IMG/VR virus record: IMGVR_UViG_3300030060_004648
Span: 1 to 33,360 of that record
Direction: 5' to 3' (one strand)
DNA from: a virus
DNA length: 33,360 bases
Part shown: piece by piece, positions 23,817-29,710 of the stretch
How the letters are laid out: each line of letters opens with the position of its first letter
How positions within the stretch are numbered: position 1 is the first letter of the stretch
The notes under the pieces: model-generated
Database searches by the model: none
Told to the model about the DNA's origin: nothing
What the model saw: the letters and a program-made list of their open reading frames with translations, nothing else
Program-made: the position numbers and the translations under genes

Positions 23817-24756
23817 AGGAACATCAATAGGAAAACCAAAAGTGTTTATAGACTATGTACAGTATTTAAGAGCTGTTGGAGCAGTTAGCGAGTTTGACGA
23901 AAACCCCAATGTTTGGGATATGAATCCATCTAAAACTGTTAATTTGAGTTTTGGCACTACAAGTCAAGTAGTATTTGACATACTTGAAGATAACAATCTG
24001 TCAGATTTTTTAAATACTGTAAATTATTTTGCTATACTGGGTCACGATAGCAATGCTGAAAACTTTACTTTAAATTTTGGTCAAGACAGCAGCAACGTTA
24101 ATTTAAATGTTTACGCCCCTAGGCTTGCTTTAGCAGATTACTCTGGATATCATATTTTTAATATAAAAAAATCAGTATCTGACAATAGTAGATATAAAGT
24201 TAAAAATACATCACCTTGCAATATTGGATGCTACTCCATAGGAAGAATATTTACTTTCCCAAATGCTCCAGACCTAAGTGTTGATTTTAAACTTACGCAC
24301 GATGGCATAAAAAGAAAAAGAACTATAGGTGGCAGTGATATTACTGACATCAATCACTATCAAACTCCAGATTGGGTAGGCAGAAGACCGTGGACAGCTT
24401 CTGATGACTACGACACAAATTATAAATATACTGGCTATAATGGCAGAAGGTCTTGGAAAGTCAAATTTTCGTATCTAGATCACACTAACACTATGCCCAT
24501 TGACACCAATGAATCTTTTTTGCTTGATGGGTACTTACCAGACAATGCAATATCTTTAAACGTAATGCCTGATAAATTAAATATAGTATCTCACTTTTTA
24601 ACACTAACTATGAATGGCAATTTAAAATTTATATTTCAACCAAATGAAGATGAAGATCAGTTTTCTTTATGTTTGCTAGATAAGAACAGCACCACTATAA
24701 AGCAAGTAGCACATAAGACCTACGAAGTTAGCTTTACTTTTGTCGAGACTTACTAG
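23803..24756 (+). CDS. Tail protein, last gene of the late block
   Basis: The start chosen is ATG 23803 because AGAGG lies five bases before it; the in-frame GTG at 23797 falls on that site. The 317-residue protein overlaps the 3' end of the previous gene by 14 bases. It is rich in Asn, Asp, Tyr and Phe with clear beta strands (NLSFGTTSQVVFDIL, FTLNFGQDSSNVNLNVYAPRL, KIFQPNEDEDQF-like end). This fits a distal tail or baseplate beta-sandwich protein, perhaps a receptor-contacting one. It is not assignable to a named family from motifs alone. The 3' end overlaps the opposing resolvase gene by 23 bases. Confidence 0.65.
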   Translation: MPLDRGTSIGKPKVFIDYVQYLRAVGAVSEFDENPNVWDMNPSKTVNLSFGTTSQVVFDILEDNNLSDFLNTVNYFAILGHDSNAENFTLNFGQDSSNVNLNVYAPRLALADYSGYHIFNIKKSVSDNSRYKVKNTSPCNIGCYSIGRIFTFPNAPDLSVDFKLTHDGIKRKRTIGGSDITDINHYQTPDWVGRRPWTASDDYDTNYKYTGYNGRRSWKVKFSYLDHTNTMPIDTNESFLLDGYLPDNAISLNVMPDKLNIVSHFLTLTMNGNLKFIFQPNEDEDQFSLCLLDKNSTTIKQVAHKTYEVSFTFVETY

Positions 24757-25111
24757 AGCCTTCATATAGCTCTAATTCTTGTTTTAAGACACGATAGCGC
24801 CTCATTTCAGCAAGATAATCATCATACCTAATAACTATGTAGGATTCGCCTCTGTCTTGCCTAATTAGCTGCGCATCTATGGCATCATCTTTTGGGAATA
24901 TATACTCTGGTAATCGCTTCCTAATCTTGCATTGTATGTGTGTTTCGTCATTATACTCTTTATCACCTATAACGATGTCAACTTCTGCGTGTAGACCCAT
25001 AGATCTTCCGTCACTACCCCAGGCTCTTTTAGATGGGATTTCATACTCTTCTGCTTTTTTACAGCAGTCTCTTTCAAACTTATTACCTTTGATTTTACTT
25101 GGATGGCTCAT
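24734..25111 (-). CDS. Holliday-junction resolvase-like PD-(D/E)XK nuclease (Hjc-like)
   Basis: A 125-residue protein matching the pattern of archaeal Hjc and phage relatives: G9-N-K-F-E13-R14, R29-A-W-G-S, then E43-V-D45 and Q60-C-K62-x-R. The E13, R29, D45 and K62 positions fit the active site. The usual Glu before xK is Gln here, so metal binding may differ, though QCK also occurs in this family as I recall. It would cut branched replication or recombination intermediates before packaging. It is the last gene of the leftward DNA-metabolism operon and starts inside the stop of the MazG-like gene (TAATG). Confidence 0.75.
   Translation of the reverse strand: MSHPSKIKGNKFERDCCKKAEEYEIPSKRAWGSDGRSMGLHAEVDIVIGDKEYNDETHIQCKIRKRLPEYIFPKDDAIDAQLIRQDRGESYIVIRYDDYLAEMRRYRVLKQELELYEGSSKSRQK
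24754..24784 (+). terminator. Possible terminator of the late operon
   Basis: TAGAGC (24754-24759) and GCTCTA (24769-24774) form a six-base stem with a nine-base loop. They begin at the stop codon of the last tail gene and are followed by the T-rich stretch ATTCTTGTTTT. The stem is short and AT-rich, so the call is tentative. Its place between the convergent late and DNA-metabolism operons supports it. Confidence 0.4.
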
Positions 25112-25455
25112 TATTTACCCCACTTTCCAACTCTTAATGTGATAAGTATGTTAGCGTAGTTTATTAAGTCTAATAATGTGTCGTCTACAGACTCATTTAC
25201 AGCAGAGCTTTCTACCATATCTTTTTTATACAGATTGACAAGTCTATTTATCTTATCATTCATTCTTATAACAACCCCAAGCTGAGCAAGTCTGTTATTT
25301 TCTGGTGAATTATATATATCCAATCCAAGCCTGATATTTGAGTCGCCATAATCGTGCTGCTTCTTGCAGAATAATTTATATGCCTTATCAAAGTTGCTTT
25401 GCATCTCATCAGTGCATTCTGGATACTGCTCTTCTATTTCTTGTATTACGCCCAT
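25111..25455 (-). CDS. MazG-like / nucleotide modification-associated all-alpha protein
   Basis: ATG 25455 is preceded by AAAGGAGAAAAT and gives 114 residues; the longer frame to 25497 has no such site and crosses a hairpin. The motif HDYGDSNIRLG, then NRLAQLGVVIRMNDKINRLVNL and ESVDDTLLDLINYANILI is typical of the all-alpha family related to MazG pyrophosphatases and the nucleotide modification-associated domain 1 group. Helix residues E/D in ESVDDTLLD are the likely metal ligands. Members trim or sanitise nucleotide pools. In phages they sometimes accompany base-modification genes, none of which is visible here. Confidence 0.77.
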   Translation of the reverse strand: MGVIQEIEEQYPECTDEMQSNFDKAYKLFCKKQHDYGDSNIRLGLDIYNSPENNRLAQLGVVIRMNDKINRLVNLYKKDMVESSAVNESVDDTLLDLINYANILITLRVGKWGK

Positions 25456-25477
25456 ATTTTCTCCTTTATTAGAGTCT

Positions 25478-25495
25478 GGGAGTCCGAAGACCCCC
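25478..25495 (-). other. C(UUCG)G tetraloop hairpin in the leader of the MazG-like gene
   Basis: On the minus strand GGGGGTC-TTCG-GACTCCC forms a seven-base-pair stem, including one G-U pair, closed by the extra-stable cUUCGg tetraloop. It stands 23 bases before ATG 25455 and has no following T-run, so it is more likely an mRNA stabiliser or processing element than a terminator. Confidence 0.7.
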
Positions 25496-25510
25496 ATTCT
25501 CTTTTCGACG

Positions 25511-25531
25511 AGGTAAACATCACATTTACCT
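25511..25531 (-). other. Inverted repeat at the end of the PD-(D/E)XK gene
   Basis: AGGTAAA (25511-25517) and TTTACCT (25525-25531) form a perfect seven-base inverted repeat with a seven-base loop. It covers the stop codon of gene 25526-25966 and lies just ahead of the UUCG hairpin in the direction of transcription. It could be an operator-like dyad or an RNA hairpin. Confidence 0.55.
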
Positions 25532-25966
25532 AATTAATTCCCAGGGTATTTTGTAGTACGCCTTGCCATTATCTTCATAATAGCTGATTTCGCAAGTATA
25601 AGCAATTTCGCATAACTTTTCATAACTAATAATTTTATGTTTTCTTTCCATGGAAGAGTAAATAAAAACATATACATGAATTAATGTTTCCCAGAAATTA
25701 TAAGACTTCATATCGTCTAATTTTAACCTTAGAATGTCATGACAGCCTTTTGCTTCAACTAAATATGCAGCACTAGAAATAACCATATAGTCAGGCGTAT
25801 TTCTAAGTTTCTCTGGTATTTTTAAAAAATCTTGTGGCTTTATATCAAACAAGCAATCAAAACCATATCTAGTGTATGTAATATTATTTTCTTTAAAGTA
25901 TTCTACGCACTTTTCCTCTGCTAATAACCTTTTATTCCTTTTCTTGAAGTTATCTTTAAAGCTCAC
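25526..25966 (-). CDS. PD-(D/E)XK nuclease-fold protein
   Basis: A 146-residue protein with a GTG start coupled to the previous stop (TAGTG) and AAGG upstream. The motif TPD59YMV followed twelve residues later by LVE71-A-K73 is a PD-(D/E)XK nuclease core. A preceding helix (AEEKCVEYFKENNITYTRYGFD) is the usual first element of this fold. The second half is aromatic and probably substrate-specific. It is one of several such folds in this operon. The biological substrate cannot be read from the sequence; branched or damaged DNA processing or host DNA breakdown are possible. Confidence 0.7.
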   Translation of the reverse strand: MSFKDNFKKRNKRLLAEEKCVEYFKENNITYTRYGFDCLFDIKPQDFLKIPEKLRNTPDYMVISSAAYLVEAKGCHDILRLKLDDMKSYNFWETLIHVYVFIYSSMERKHKIISYEKLCEIAYTCEISYYEDNGKAYYKIPWELIR

Positions 25967-26184
25967 TAAAACCTTTCATCAAATAGTTTTTTATGTTTAG
26001 TGCCACATTCTCTAACTGCACACTTACGACATACAATTAAATCTATTGAAGGTTTTTCTTTTAATTCCCAGGTCTTGTAAATATATCTTTCTCCGTTAAC
26101 ATAGTATTTAGTACACATATCACAATGAAATGTTTGTTTGTTTAATTTCTCGGCAATAGACATAAAGGATTGGCTACCCACCAT
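25966..26184 (-). CDS. Small zinc-finger protein
   Basis: A 72-residue protein with cysteine pairs C21-D-M-C24 and C52-R-K-C55, plus C60, and a basic C-terminus. The two pairs about 30 residues apart suggest one zinc-binding knuckle, with the segment YVNGERYIYKTWELKE between. The start is uncertain: ATG 26184, directly beside the inverted repeat described separately, or ATG 26163. Neither has a clear ribosome site. Function unknown; a small nucleic acid-binding or anti-host protein is possible. Confidence 0.6.
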   Translation of the reverse strand: MVGSQSFMSIAEKLNKQTFHCDMCTKYYVNGERYIYKTWELKEKPSIDLIVCRKCAVRECGTKHKKLFDERF

Positions 26185-26235
26185 GGCAGATGGATTGGGG
26201 CAGTAAAGGAATCAAGAAAAACCCCTTGGGTAGCC
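26172..26235 (-). promoter_or_regulatory. Long inverted repeat around the zinc-finger gene start
   Basis: GGCTACCCA (26172-26180) and TGGGTAGCC (26227-26235) are perfect nine-base inverted repeats 46 bases apart. In the leftward RNA the second arm lies inside the first codons of the zinc-finger gene. The start ATG 26184-26182 sits immediately before it. Folding would hide the start region, so this may control translation. A short GGGGTTTTT stretch lies within the loop. Confidence 0.6.
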
Positions 26236-26247
26236 TCTATAATATAA

Positions 26248-26409
26248 TTATTTCTTGTCTATTTTTTTAGAGATTTTAAACATCTCTTCAAGAGTAGCCT
26301 TTGCTATAGGATCTTTATCAGCAAGTAACCTCAGACCCTCCTTGGCAACTCTAATCGACTGCTTATAAAGCTCAAGCTTCTCTCTCATTATGACATCGAA
26401 ATCAGTCAT
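26248..26409 (-). CDS. Small helical protein (53 aa)
   Basis: The ATG at 26409 follows an AGGAGA site at six bases, inside the end of gene 26402-26893, and the frame runs 53 codons to TAA. The product is entirely helical and charged (MTDFDVIMREKLELYKQSIR, then ADKDPIAKATLEEMFKIS and KKIDKK). The coupling, the ribosome site and protein-like composition support translation. No family is recognised. It may be a small partner of the replication proteins encoded just before it. Confidence 0.65.
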   Translation of the reverse strand: MTDFDVIMREKLELYKQSIRVAKEGLRLLADKDPIAKATLEEMFKISKKIDKK

Positions 26410-26893
26410 CATTGTCTCCTAGTTTAAAAGATTTTAACAAATCTCCAATCTCTGTAACATCGGCAGCCCTCTCGTTTCCGTAGGTCTTAGTATAACTATC
26501 CATCTGACTGTACCTTTTTCTATCTTTCCTTACATCAGCATTAGTCCTAGTCTGTGGTGTAAACGATGGTGTTGCCTTACTTATCCAATTATAACAGAAC
26601 TTCTTTAAATCTTTCTTGTGCGCTTTGTTAGATAATAGCCAAGCCTTAGCTTTGTCTAATTCGTTATTGATATCCACACCAGGGAATGCCTTACGCATAT
26701 CATCAAGCCAAGCACCCTCTTCAACTATCTGTATAAAGAAGTTATTGACTCTCTCATCATAAGGTAGAACTGCTTTAGTTGTTTCAGTTCTTCCCTGGTA
26801 TTTAGAATATCGTTCCATAAGCCACGAGAATACTTTATCTCCGTCAGCATAATACTGCTTTCCATCTTTCTCTATAGCTATTTTAATTTTCAT
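26402..26893 (-). CDS. Replication-organiser-like protein (DnaT-like C-terminal motif)
   Basis: A 163-residue protein coupled to the SSB-like gene by TAATG. Residues 65-110 read FPGVDINNELDKAKAWLLSN followed by KKDLKKFCYNWISKA. This is a helical motif often found at the C-terminus of phage replication initiation and helicase-loader proteins (FPxxDxxxELxKxxxWLxxN...FxxNWLxR). The first half is less typical and could be a regulator or DNA-binding domain. The C-terminal tail is polar and ends acidic (KLGDNDD). If right, it would help recruit the host helicase. No polymerase, helicase or primase gene is visible in this genome. Confidence 0.6.
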   Translation of the reverse strand: MKIKIAIEKDGKQYYADGDKVFSWLMERYSKYQGRTETTKAVLPYDERVNNFFIQIVEEGAWLDDMRKAFPGVDINNELDKAKAWLLSNKAHKKDLKKFCYNWISKATPSFTPQTRTNADVRKDRKRYSQMDSYTKTYGNERAADVTEIGDLLKSFKLGDNDD

Positions 26894-27264
26894 TAAAACG
26901 GAATCTCAGCGCTTTCTTTCTTTTCTGGAGTAGCGTTAGACTTAACTGCTGGTGCATTAGGATCAAACTTAACCCATCCACCATCTGATAGCCAATTCCC
27001 ATCTGCATCTTTCCTTCTTGGAAATAAACTACCATCTTTTTTAGTCTTACCGAACTTTAGTACATGGAATGTCTCTTTATCATACATCTCATAATAATGA
27101 TTACCATCTACTTCTCTATGCCTAAAGCCAATATTCTCACTATTGTTAGCTTTATTAACACAATTACCAAACACACTATCGAACGAAGCAAGTTGCTCAA
27201 ACACTTCTGTTGTGCTTCCTTCTGCTTCCACAGTGAATTTGCCAGTTTTATAAGTTACTTTCAT
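26893..27264 (-). CDS. SSB-like protein (acidic EIPF C-terminal tip)
   Basis: A 123-residue protein. Residues 1-100 form an alpha-beta domain (KVTYKTGKFTVEAEGST, RHREVDGNHYYEMYD, HVLKFGKTKKDGSLFPRRKD). A polar, unstructured linker follows (NAPAVKSNATPEKKE) and the protein ends in SAEIPF. Ending a disordered tail in (D/E)IPF is the hallmark of bacterial single-strand binding proteins, where it contacts partner enzymes. The N-terminal domain is not an obvious OB fold; I recall LKFGxxKxGxLFP proteins in phages without firm function. The place between the nuclease and replication genes supports an SSB role. Confidence 0.55.
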   Translation of the reverse strand: MKVTYKTGKFTVEAEGSTTEVFEQLASFDSVFGNCVNKANNSENIGFRHREVDGNHYYEMYDKETFHVLKFGKTKKDGSLFPRRKDADGNWLSDGGWVKFDPNAPAVKSNATPEKKESAEIPF

Positions 27265-27803
27265 TATTTATTCTCCTTTTGTTCATTTAAATAAACTTTA
27301 GGCTCATCAACCTCAATAATTATTCCATGTGTTTCTAAGAATTTTTCTGCTTTTTTAATTTCATCTAATGCATCAAAAATAGATTTTAATTCATCATCTA
27401 TTCTTGTTAAAACAGTGTCAAACCAATACTCAGACCTATTGTCTAAATGTGACCTTAATCTCCTTACCTCATTAGCTAAATTATTATAATCCTTTGCACT
27501 TATAACTTTTTTAAGTCTGCCTAAATGTTTTGGTTTTCCTGTAGGGGTTAATTTGTGGCTATTTTCACTTTTTTCAAAATCTTGTGGTCTTATGATGTAT
27601 GTTGGTAGCCCTGCCTTTTTTAAAGCATCTATCATTTTAACTTGTTCAGGTCGTAGCTTGTCATTTCTATTTTTAACTTCAACACAACCTAATCCGTTAT
27701 ACCTACCAAGCCTTCTAATCATAAAGTCTGGATATCCATTTCTTAAAACTTCATATCCTAATGTTTCTAAATATAATTTAACCTTTTTTTCAAATGCGTT
27801 CAT
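27264..27803 (-). CDS. VRR-NUC domain nuclease
   Basis: A 179-residue protein. The N-terminal 75 residues are a compact VRR-NUC or PD-(D/E)XK core: helix EKKVKLYLETLGYEVL, then YPD26FMI, CVE42VK44NRNDKLRPEQ54 and LPTYII. D26, E42, K44 and Q54 match the family's active site. Residues 80-179 are a charged coiled-coil tail (ANEVRRLRSHLDN, RIDDELKSIFDALDEIKK) not usual in stand-alone phage VRR-NUC proteins and possibly used for dimerisation. It would cut branched DNA. Both neighbours overlap by a few bases. Confidence 0.85.
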   Translation of the reverse strand: MNAFEKKVKLYLETLGYEVLRNGYPDFMIRRLGRYNGLGCVEVKNRNDKLRPEQVKMIDALKKAGLPTYIIRPQDFEKSENSHKLTPTGKPKHLGRLKKVISAKDYNNLANEVRRLRSHLDNRSEYWFDTVLTRIDDELKSIFDALDEIKKAEKFLETHGIIIEVDEPKVYLNEQKENK

Positions 27804-28282
27804 TTCTCCCCCTTTAAATTAAACTTACTTGGAAACTGCCTTGCAAAATTAGGCGTTGGATTATTACCTTTTGCGTCTTGGTTCTTCCATTGCCATATAT
27901 CATACACATTCTTTACCAAATTATAGTCAATATTATAATACTTTAGCGTGTATGTAGGTTTCTTAATCCAGGAATCTTTTAAATGTAGTGTGGCTATCTT
28001 TTCAATCTTATACTTCGGAAATAGCTTATTCCAGATCATCGCATAAGCAGATAACTGAACTTGATGTGTTTTATAAGGCAGTCCAGTTTTATAATCAACT
28101 AAATTAATCTCTAGCTTGTTGGTCTTCTTATCACCAATATAACCTACAAAGTCAGCAGTACCACAAAAAGGTATATCCTTATGATGTAACATAATCTCGC
28201 TAGCAATAGGTATTGGCTCATAATCATCCCAAAACTGCTTAAAACCCATTAATCTCTTACTTATAGCTTTCTTAGTTATCAT
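27800..28282 (-). CDS. C-terminal half of a split RecB/Cas4-type nuclease
   Basis: A 160-residue protein with the catalytic part of the RecB nuclease family: E29 in IASEI, G41-T-A-D44 in CGTADFVGYI, D63-Y-K65-T-G, then Q76-x-x-x-Y80. The first motif of this fold (GTxxH in a helix) is missing here. It is found in the gene 28511-28876, separated from this one by another small gene. ATG 28282 overlaps the previous stop (ATGA). Joined, the two parts would have about 280 residues, a normal length for phage RecB-like exonucleases, which resect DNA for recombination. Confidence 0.75.
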   Translation of the reverse strand: MITKKAISKRLMGFKQFWDDYEPIPIASEIMLHHKDIPFCGTADFVGYIGDKKTNKLEINLVDYKTGLPYKTHQVQLSAYAMIWNKLFPKYKIEKIATLHLKDSWIKKPTYTLKYYNIDYNLVKNVYDIWQWKNQDAKGNNPTPNFARQFPSKFNLKGEK

Positions 28283-28530
28283 CCTGGCAATATCCTTATA
28301 TTAGTTTGGTATTCGATGGTATATAATCTTACAAAAAAATCCACCTTGGTATTGTCATTTATACCTAAAGTAAATGGATTACCGTCATAATCAACTACAT
28401 CTCTTACTGGTGAAACCTTGCACTTCTGAGTTTTTTCACTCCATTTATAAGGCATACCTTTCATTTTCTTCCTATAAGCCATAAAATTCCTGTAGTTCTG
28501 GAATTGCACTTTATGATTCGTCGTTATCAT
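28279..28530 (-). CDS. Hypothetical protein between the nuclease halves
   Basis: The start chosen is ATG 28530 because GGAGG lies five bases before it; an earlier ATG at 28560 lacks a site. The 82-residue protein overlaps the N-half gene by 20 bases and the C-half gene by four. It is basic and aromatic at the start (FQNYRNFMAYRKKMKGMPYKW) and has a beta-like second half (RDVVDYDGNPFTLG, VDFFVRLYTIEYQTNIRIL). No family is recognised. Its position inside an otherwise contiguous nuclease suggests either an insertion or a functional partner. Confidence 0.65.
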   Translation of the reverse strand: MITTNHKVQFQNYRNFMAYRKKMKGMPYKWSEKTQKCKVSPVRDVVDYDGNPFTLGINDNTKVDFFVRLYTIEYQTNIRILPG

Positions 28531-28876
28531 TACTACCTCCGAAATTATAATGAACGCCATCTAGTGTATATCCACGCCTAAGATCAACATCCTCGCCCTC
28601 CACCATCATATCTATATAAGCGTGTACAATCGTACCCATAGTGGCTTTTTCATCTCTTATTTTAATAGCATTGTGTCCGTGTGTCATTAACCAGTTATGA
28701 AAACTAACACCCTTATCTACGATATCAAAACTAGTAACAGATATATAATGCTTGCCTTTTGAGTCTTCATACCACCTACCATTTGATAAATCGTGCCTTT
28801 TTAACGGATTATTATCAATGTAGTTTTTTACTATATTCTTAATGTTCTCTTTTTTCGGCTTCTTCTTTTGAGTCAT
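28511..28876 (-). CDS. N-terminal half of a split RecB/Cas4-type nuclease
   Basis: A 121-residue protein with GGAGATTTTT before its ATG. It overlaps the regulator gene by 38 bases. Residues 43-60 (HYISVTSFDIVDKGVSFHNWL) and 77-92 (KATMGTIVH85AYIDMMVEG) match the beginning of phage RecB-like nucleases, where the His of GTxxH is part of the active site. The protein then ends in a polar tail rich in Asp and Asn. The remaining catalytic motifs occur in gene 27800-28282. On its own it cannot be an active nuclease of this family. Confidence 0.72.
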   Translation of the reverse strand: MTQKKKPKKENIKNIVKNYIDNNPLKRHDLSNGRWYEDSKGKHYISVTSFDIVDKGVSFHNWLMTHGHNAIKIRDEKATMGTIVHAYIDMMVEGEDVDLRRGYTLDGVHYNFGGSNDNDES

Positions 28877-29066
28877 AAAAATCTCCTAGTTTGCATCTAC
28901 ATAGTTTAGCTATTTCTTTTAAGGTTTCTTTCTTAGGCTTTCTGTCACCAGAGCAGTAATAATATAGTGTTACTCTGTGAAGATTTAGCTTATCAGCGAT
29001 AAACGAAGCCTTCATTCCAGATTGCTTTATTGCTTTTTTGAGTTTGCTTCTATTAAAGTATATCAT
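28839..29066 (-). CDS. Cro/CI-type (XRE) transcriptional regulator
   Basis: A 75-residue protein with a complete helix-turn-helix of the XRE family (residues about 7-60: LKKAIKQSGMKASFIADKLN, HRVTLYYYCSGDRKPKKETLKEIAKLC). The C-terminus is short, so it lacks the oligomerisation or protease domain of a CI repressor and resembles Cro. It is the first gene of the leftward operon; its promoter and the divergent rightward promoter are close upstream. It probably controls one or both of them through the dyads at 29081-29093 or 29197-29233. Confidence 0.85.
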   Translation of the reverse strand: MIYFNRSKLKKAIKQSGMKASFIADKLNLHRVTLYYYCSGDRKPKKETLKEIAKLCRCKLGDFYDSKEEAEKREH

Positions 29067-29080
29067 AGCGACAATTTAGT

Positions 29081-29093
29081 AAGTTATAAACTT
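29081..29093. promoter_or_regulatory. Small dyad upstream of the regulator gene
   Basis: AAGTT-ATA-AACTT is a perfect five-base inverted repeat ending 15 bases before the regulator start, downstream of the likely leftward transcription start. It could be an operator of the XRE protein. The size is small and chance occurrence in such AT-rich DNA is possible. Confidence 0.35.
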
Positions 29094-29139
29094 CCTTGCA
29101 ACAAAAAAATAAACTAATGTAGGAATTAAGACGAGAAAT

Positions 29140-29190
29140 ATAATATAATCCAGGAATGCACTTGCAAAATATAATGATATTGTTTATAAT
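29140..29190. promoter_or_regulatory. Divergent promoter pair sharing a palindromic -35 (TTGCAA)
   Basis: TTGCAA at 29162-29167 is its own reverse complement. Rightward, a perfect TATAAT (29185-29190) follows after 17 bases. Leftward, TATTAT (29145-29140 on the minus strand) follows after 16 bases. Both could be sigma-70-type promoters, one for the regulator operon and one reading to the right. One polymerase at the shared -35 would exclude the other, a simple switch. Confidence 0.6.
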
Positions 29191-29196
29191 ATAATC

Positions 29197-29233
29197 CCCT
29201 ATGGTTTGGGAACTATTTACTTTTTGCATAGGG
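29197..29233. promoter_or_regulatory. Inverted repeat just downstream of the rightward promoter
   Basis: CCCTATG (29197-29203) and CATAGGG (29227-29233) are seven-base inverted repeats with 23 bases between. The rightward transcript from TATAAT 29185-29190 would begin at about its left arm. It may be an operator or form a hairpin at the 5' end of that RNA. Confidence 0.5.
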
Positions 29234-29244
29234 ATTAATATAAA

Positions 29245-29430
29245 GTGGTTACAAAAAGGGATCTCGGTGCAGCCACAAGTCAAGACGAACACTAGACTGA
29301 CTCCGATAGAGTTACCAGACTCGAAACTGGAACTAGTGCATTAATTATACTGGAATTTATAATTATAGGCATATCCGACAGCGACAAGTCAAAGGGTAAT
29401 AAAAGCCTAGAATCCTCCTCTGATTTATAA
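29245..29430 (+). pseudogene. Possible small membrane protein gene with an internal TAG
   Basis: Downstream of the rightward promoter a frame from GTG 29245 reads 16 codons (VVTKRDLGAATSQDEH), meets TAG at 29293-29295 and continues without further stops for 44 codons to TAA 29428-29430. The second part (DRVTRLETGTSALIILEFIIIGISDSDKSK) looks like a short helix, a membrane segment and a polar tail. TAG is a normal stop elsewhere in this genome, so this is either a decayed gene, a read-through case or chance. Its end overlaps the leftward terminator. The opposite frames 29053-29292 and 29292-29582 look non-coding. Confidence 0.3.
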
Positions 29431-29456
29431 TTAGGGGATAGGGATTCCTCTAGGCT
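29397..29456 (-). terminator. Intrinsic terminator of the leftward small-gene operon
   Basis: On the minus strand AGCCTAG-AGG-AATCC pairs with GGATT-CTAGGCT (7+5 base pairs with a three-base bulge, about 26-base loop) and is followed by TTTTATTA. It lies about 70 bases after the stop of gene 29528-29710 and before the regulator's own promoter. This separates the small-gene unit from the DNA-metabolism operon. Confidence 0.6.
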
Positions 29457-29527
29457 AACCTCAAGCTCTAATATCAAGGGTAATATTAAAAAGGATGTTA
29501 TAGAGCATTCTTTAGAGTATATCTTAG

Positions 29528-29710
29528 TTATTTCATTTCTCCTTTTATAAAAAATCCTTCTGTTTCTTTTAAACCTAAACAATAATGCGATGGAATATAA
29601 TTCCTATCTAGTAAGTCAAGTTCATTTCCATTTTTATCTTCTGTGGGTGTTCCCTCTATCTGTATCTCACATTTAGGGCAAGAAACCCAACTATTAATAC
29701 TATATTTCAT
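29528..29710 (-). CDS. Small CxxC protein (60 aa)
   Basis: A 60-residue protein with an AAGGAG site upstream. It has the pair C11-P-K-C14 near the N-terminus and a late segment RNYIPSHYCLG with His and Cys. These could together bind zinc. The stretch between (IEGTPTEDKNGNELDLLD) is acidic. It is the last gene before the leftward terminator. Its start codon overlaps the stop of the preceding gene (ATGA). Function unknown. Confidence 0.65.
   Translation of the reverse strand: MKYSINSWVSCPKCEIQIEGTPTEDKNGNELDLLDRNYIPSHYCLGLKETEGFFIKGEMK

Noticed and set aside
29053-29292. 79-residue leftward frame in the control region
   Set aside because: It covers the divergent promoters and dyads, is Cys/Ile-rich as expected from translated AT-rich non-coding DNA, and has no ribosome site.
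29245-29430. Genome-wide reassignment of TAG to an amino acid
   Set aside because: Several good genes end in TAG with the next ribosome site right behind it (for example at 12533, 14937 and 24756), so TAG is a normal stop here.
29292-29582. 96-residue leftward frame
   Set aside because: It spans the terminator hairpin and the end of gene 29528-29710, with low-complexity Leu/Ser composition and no ribosome site.
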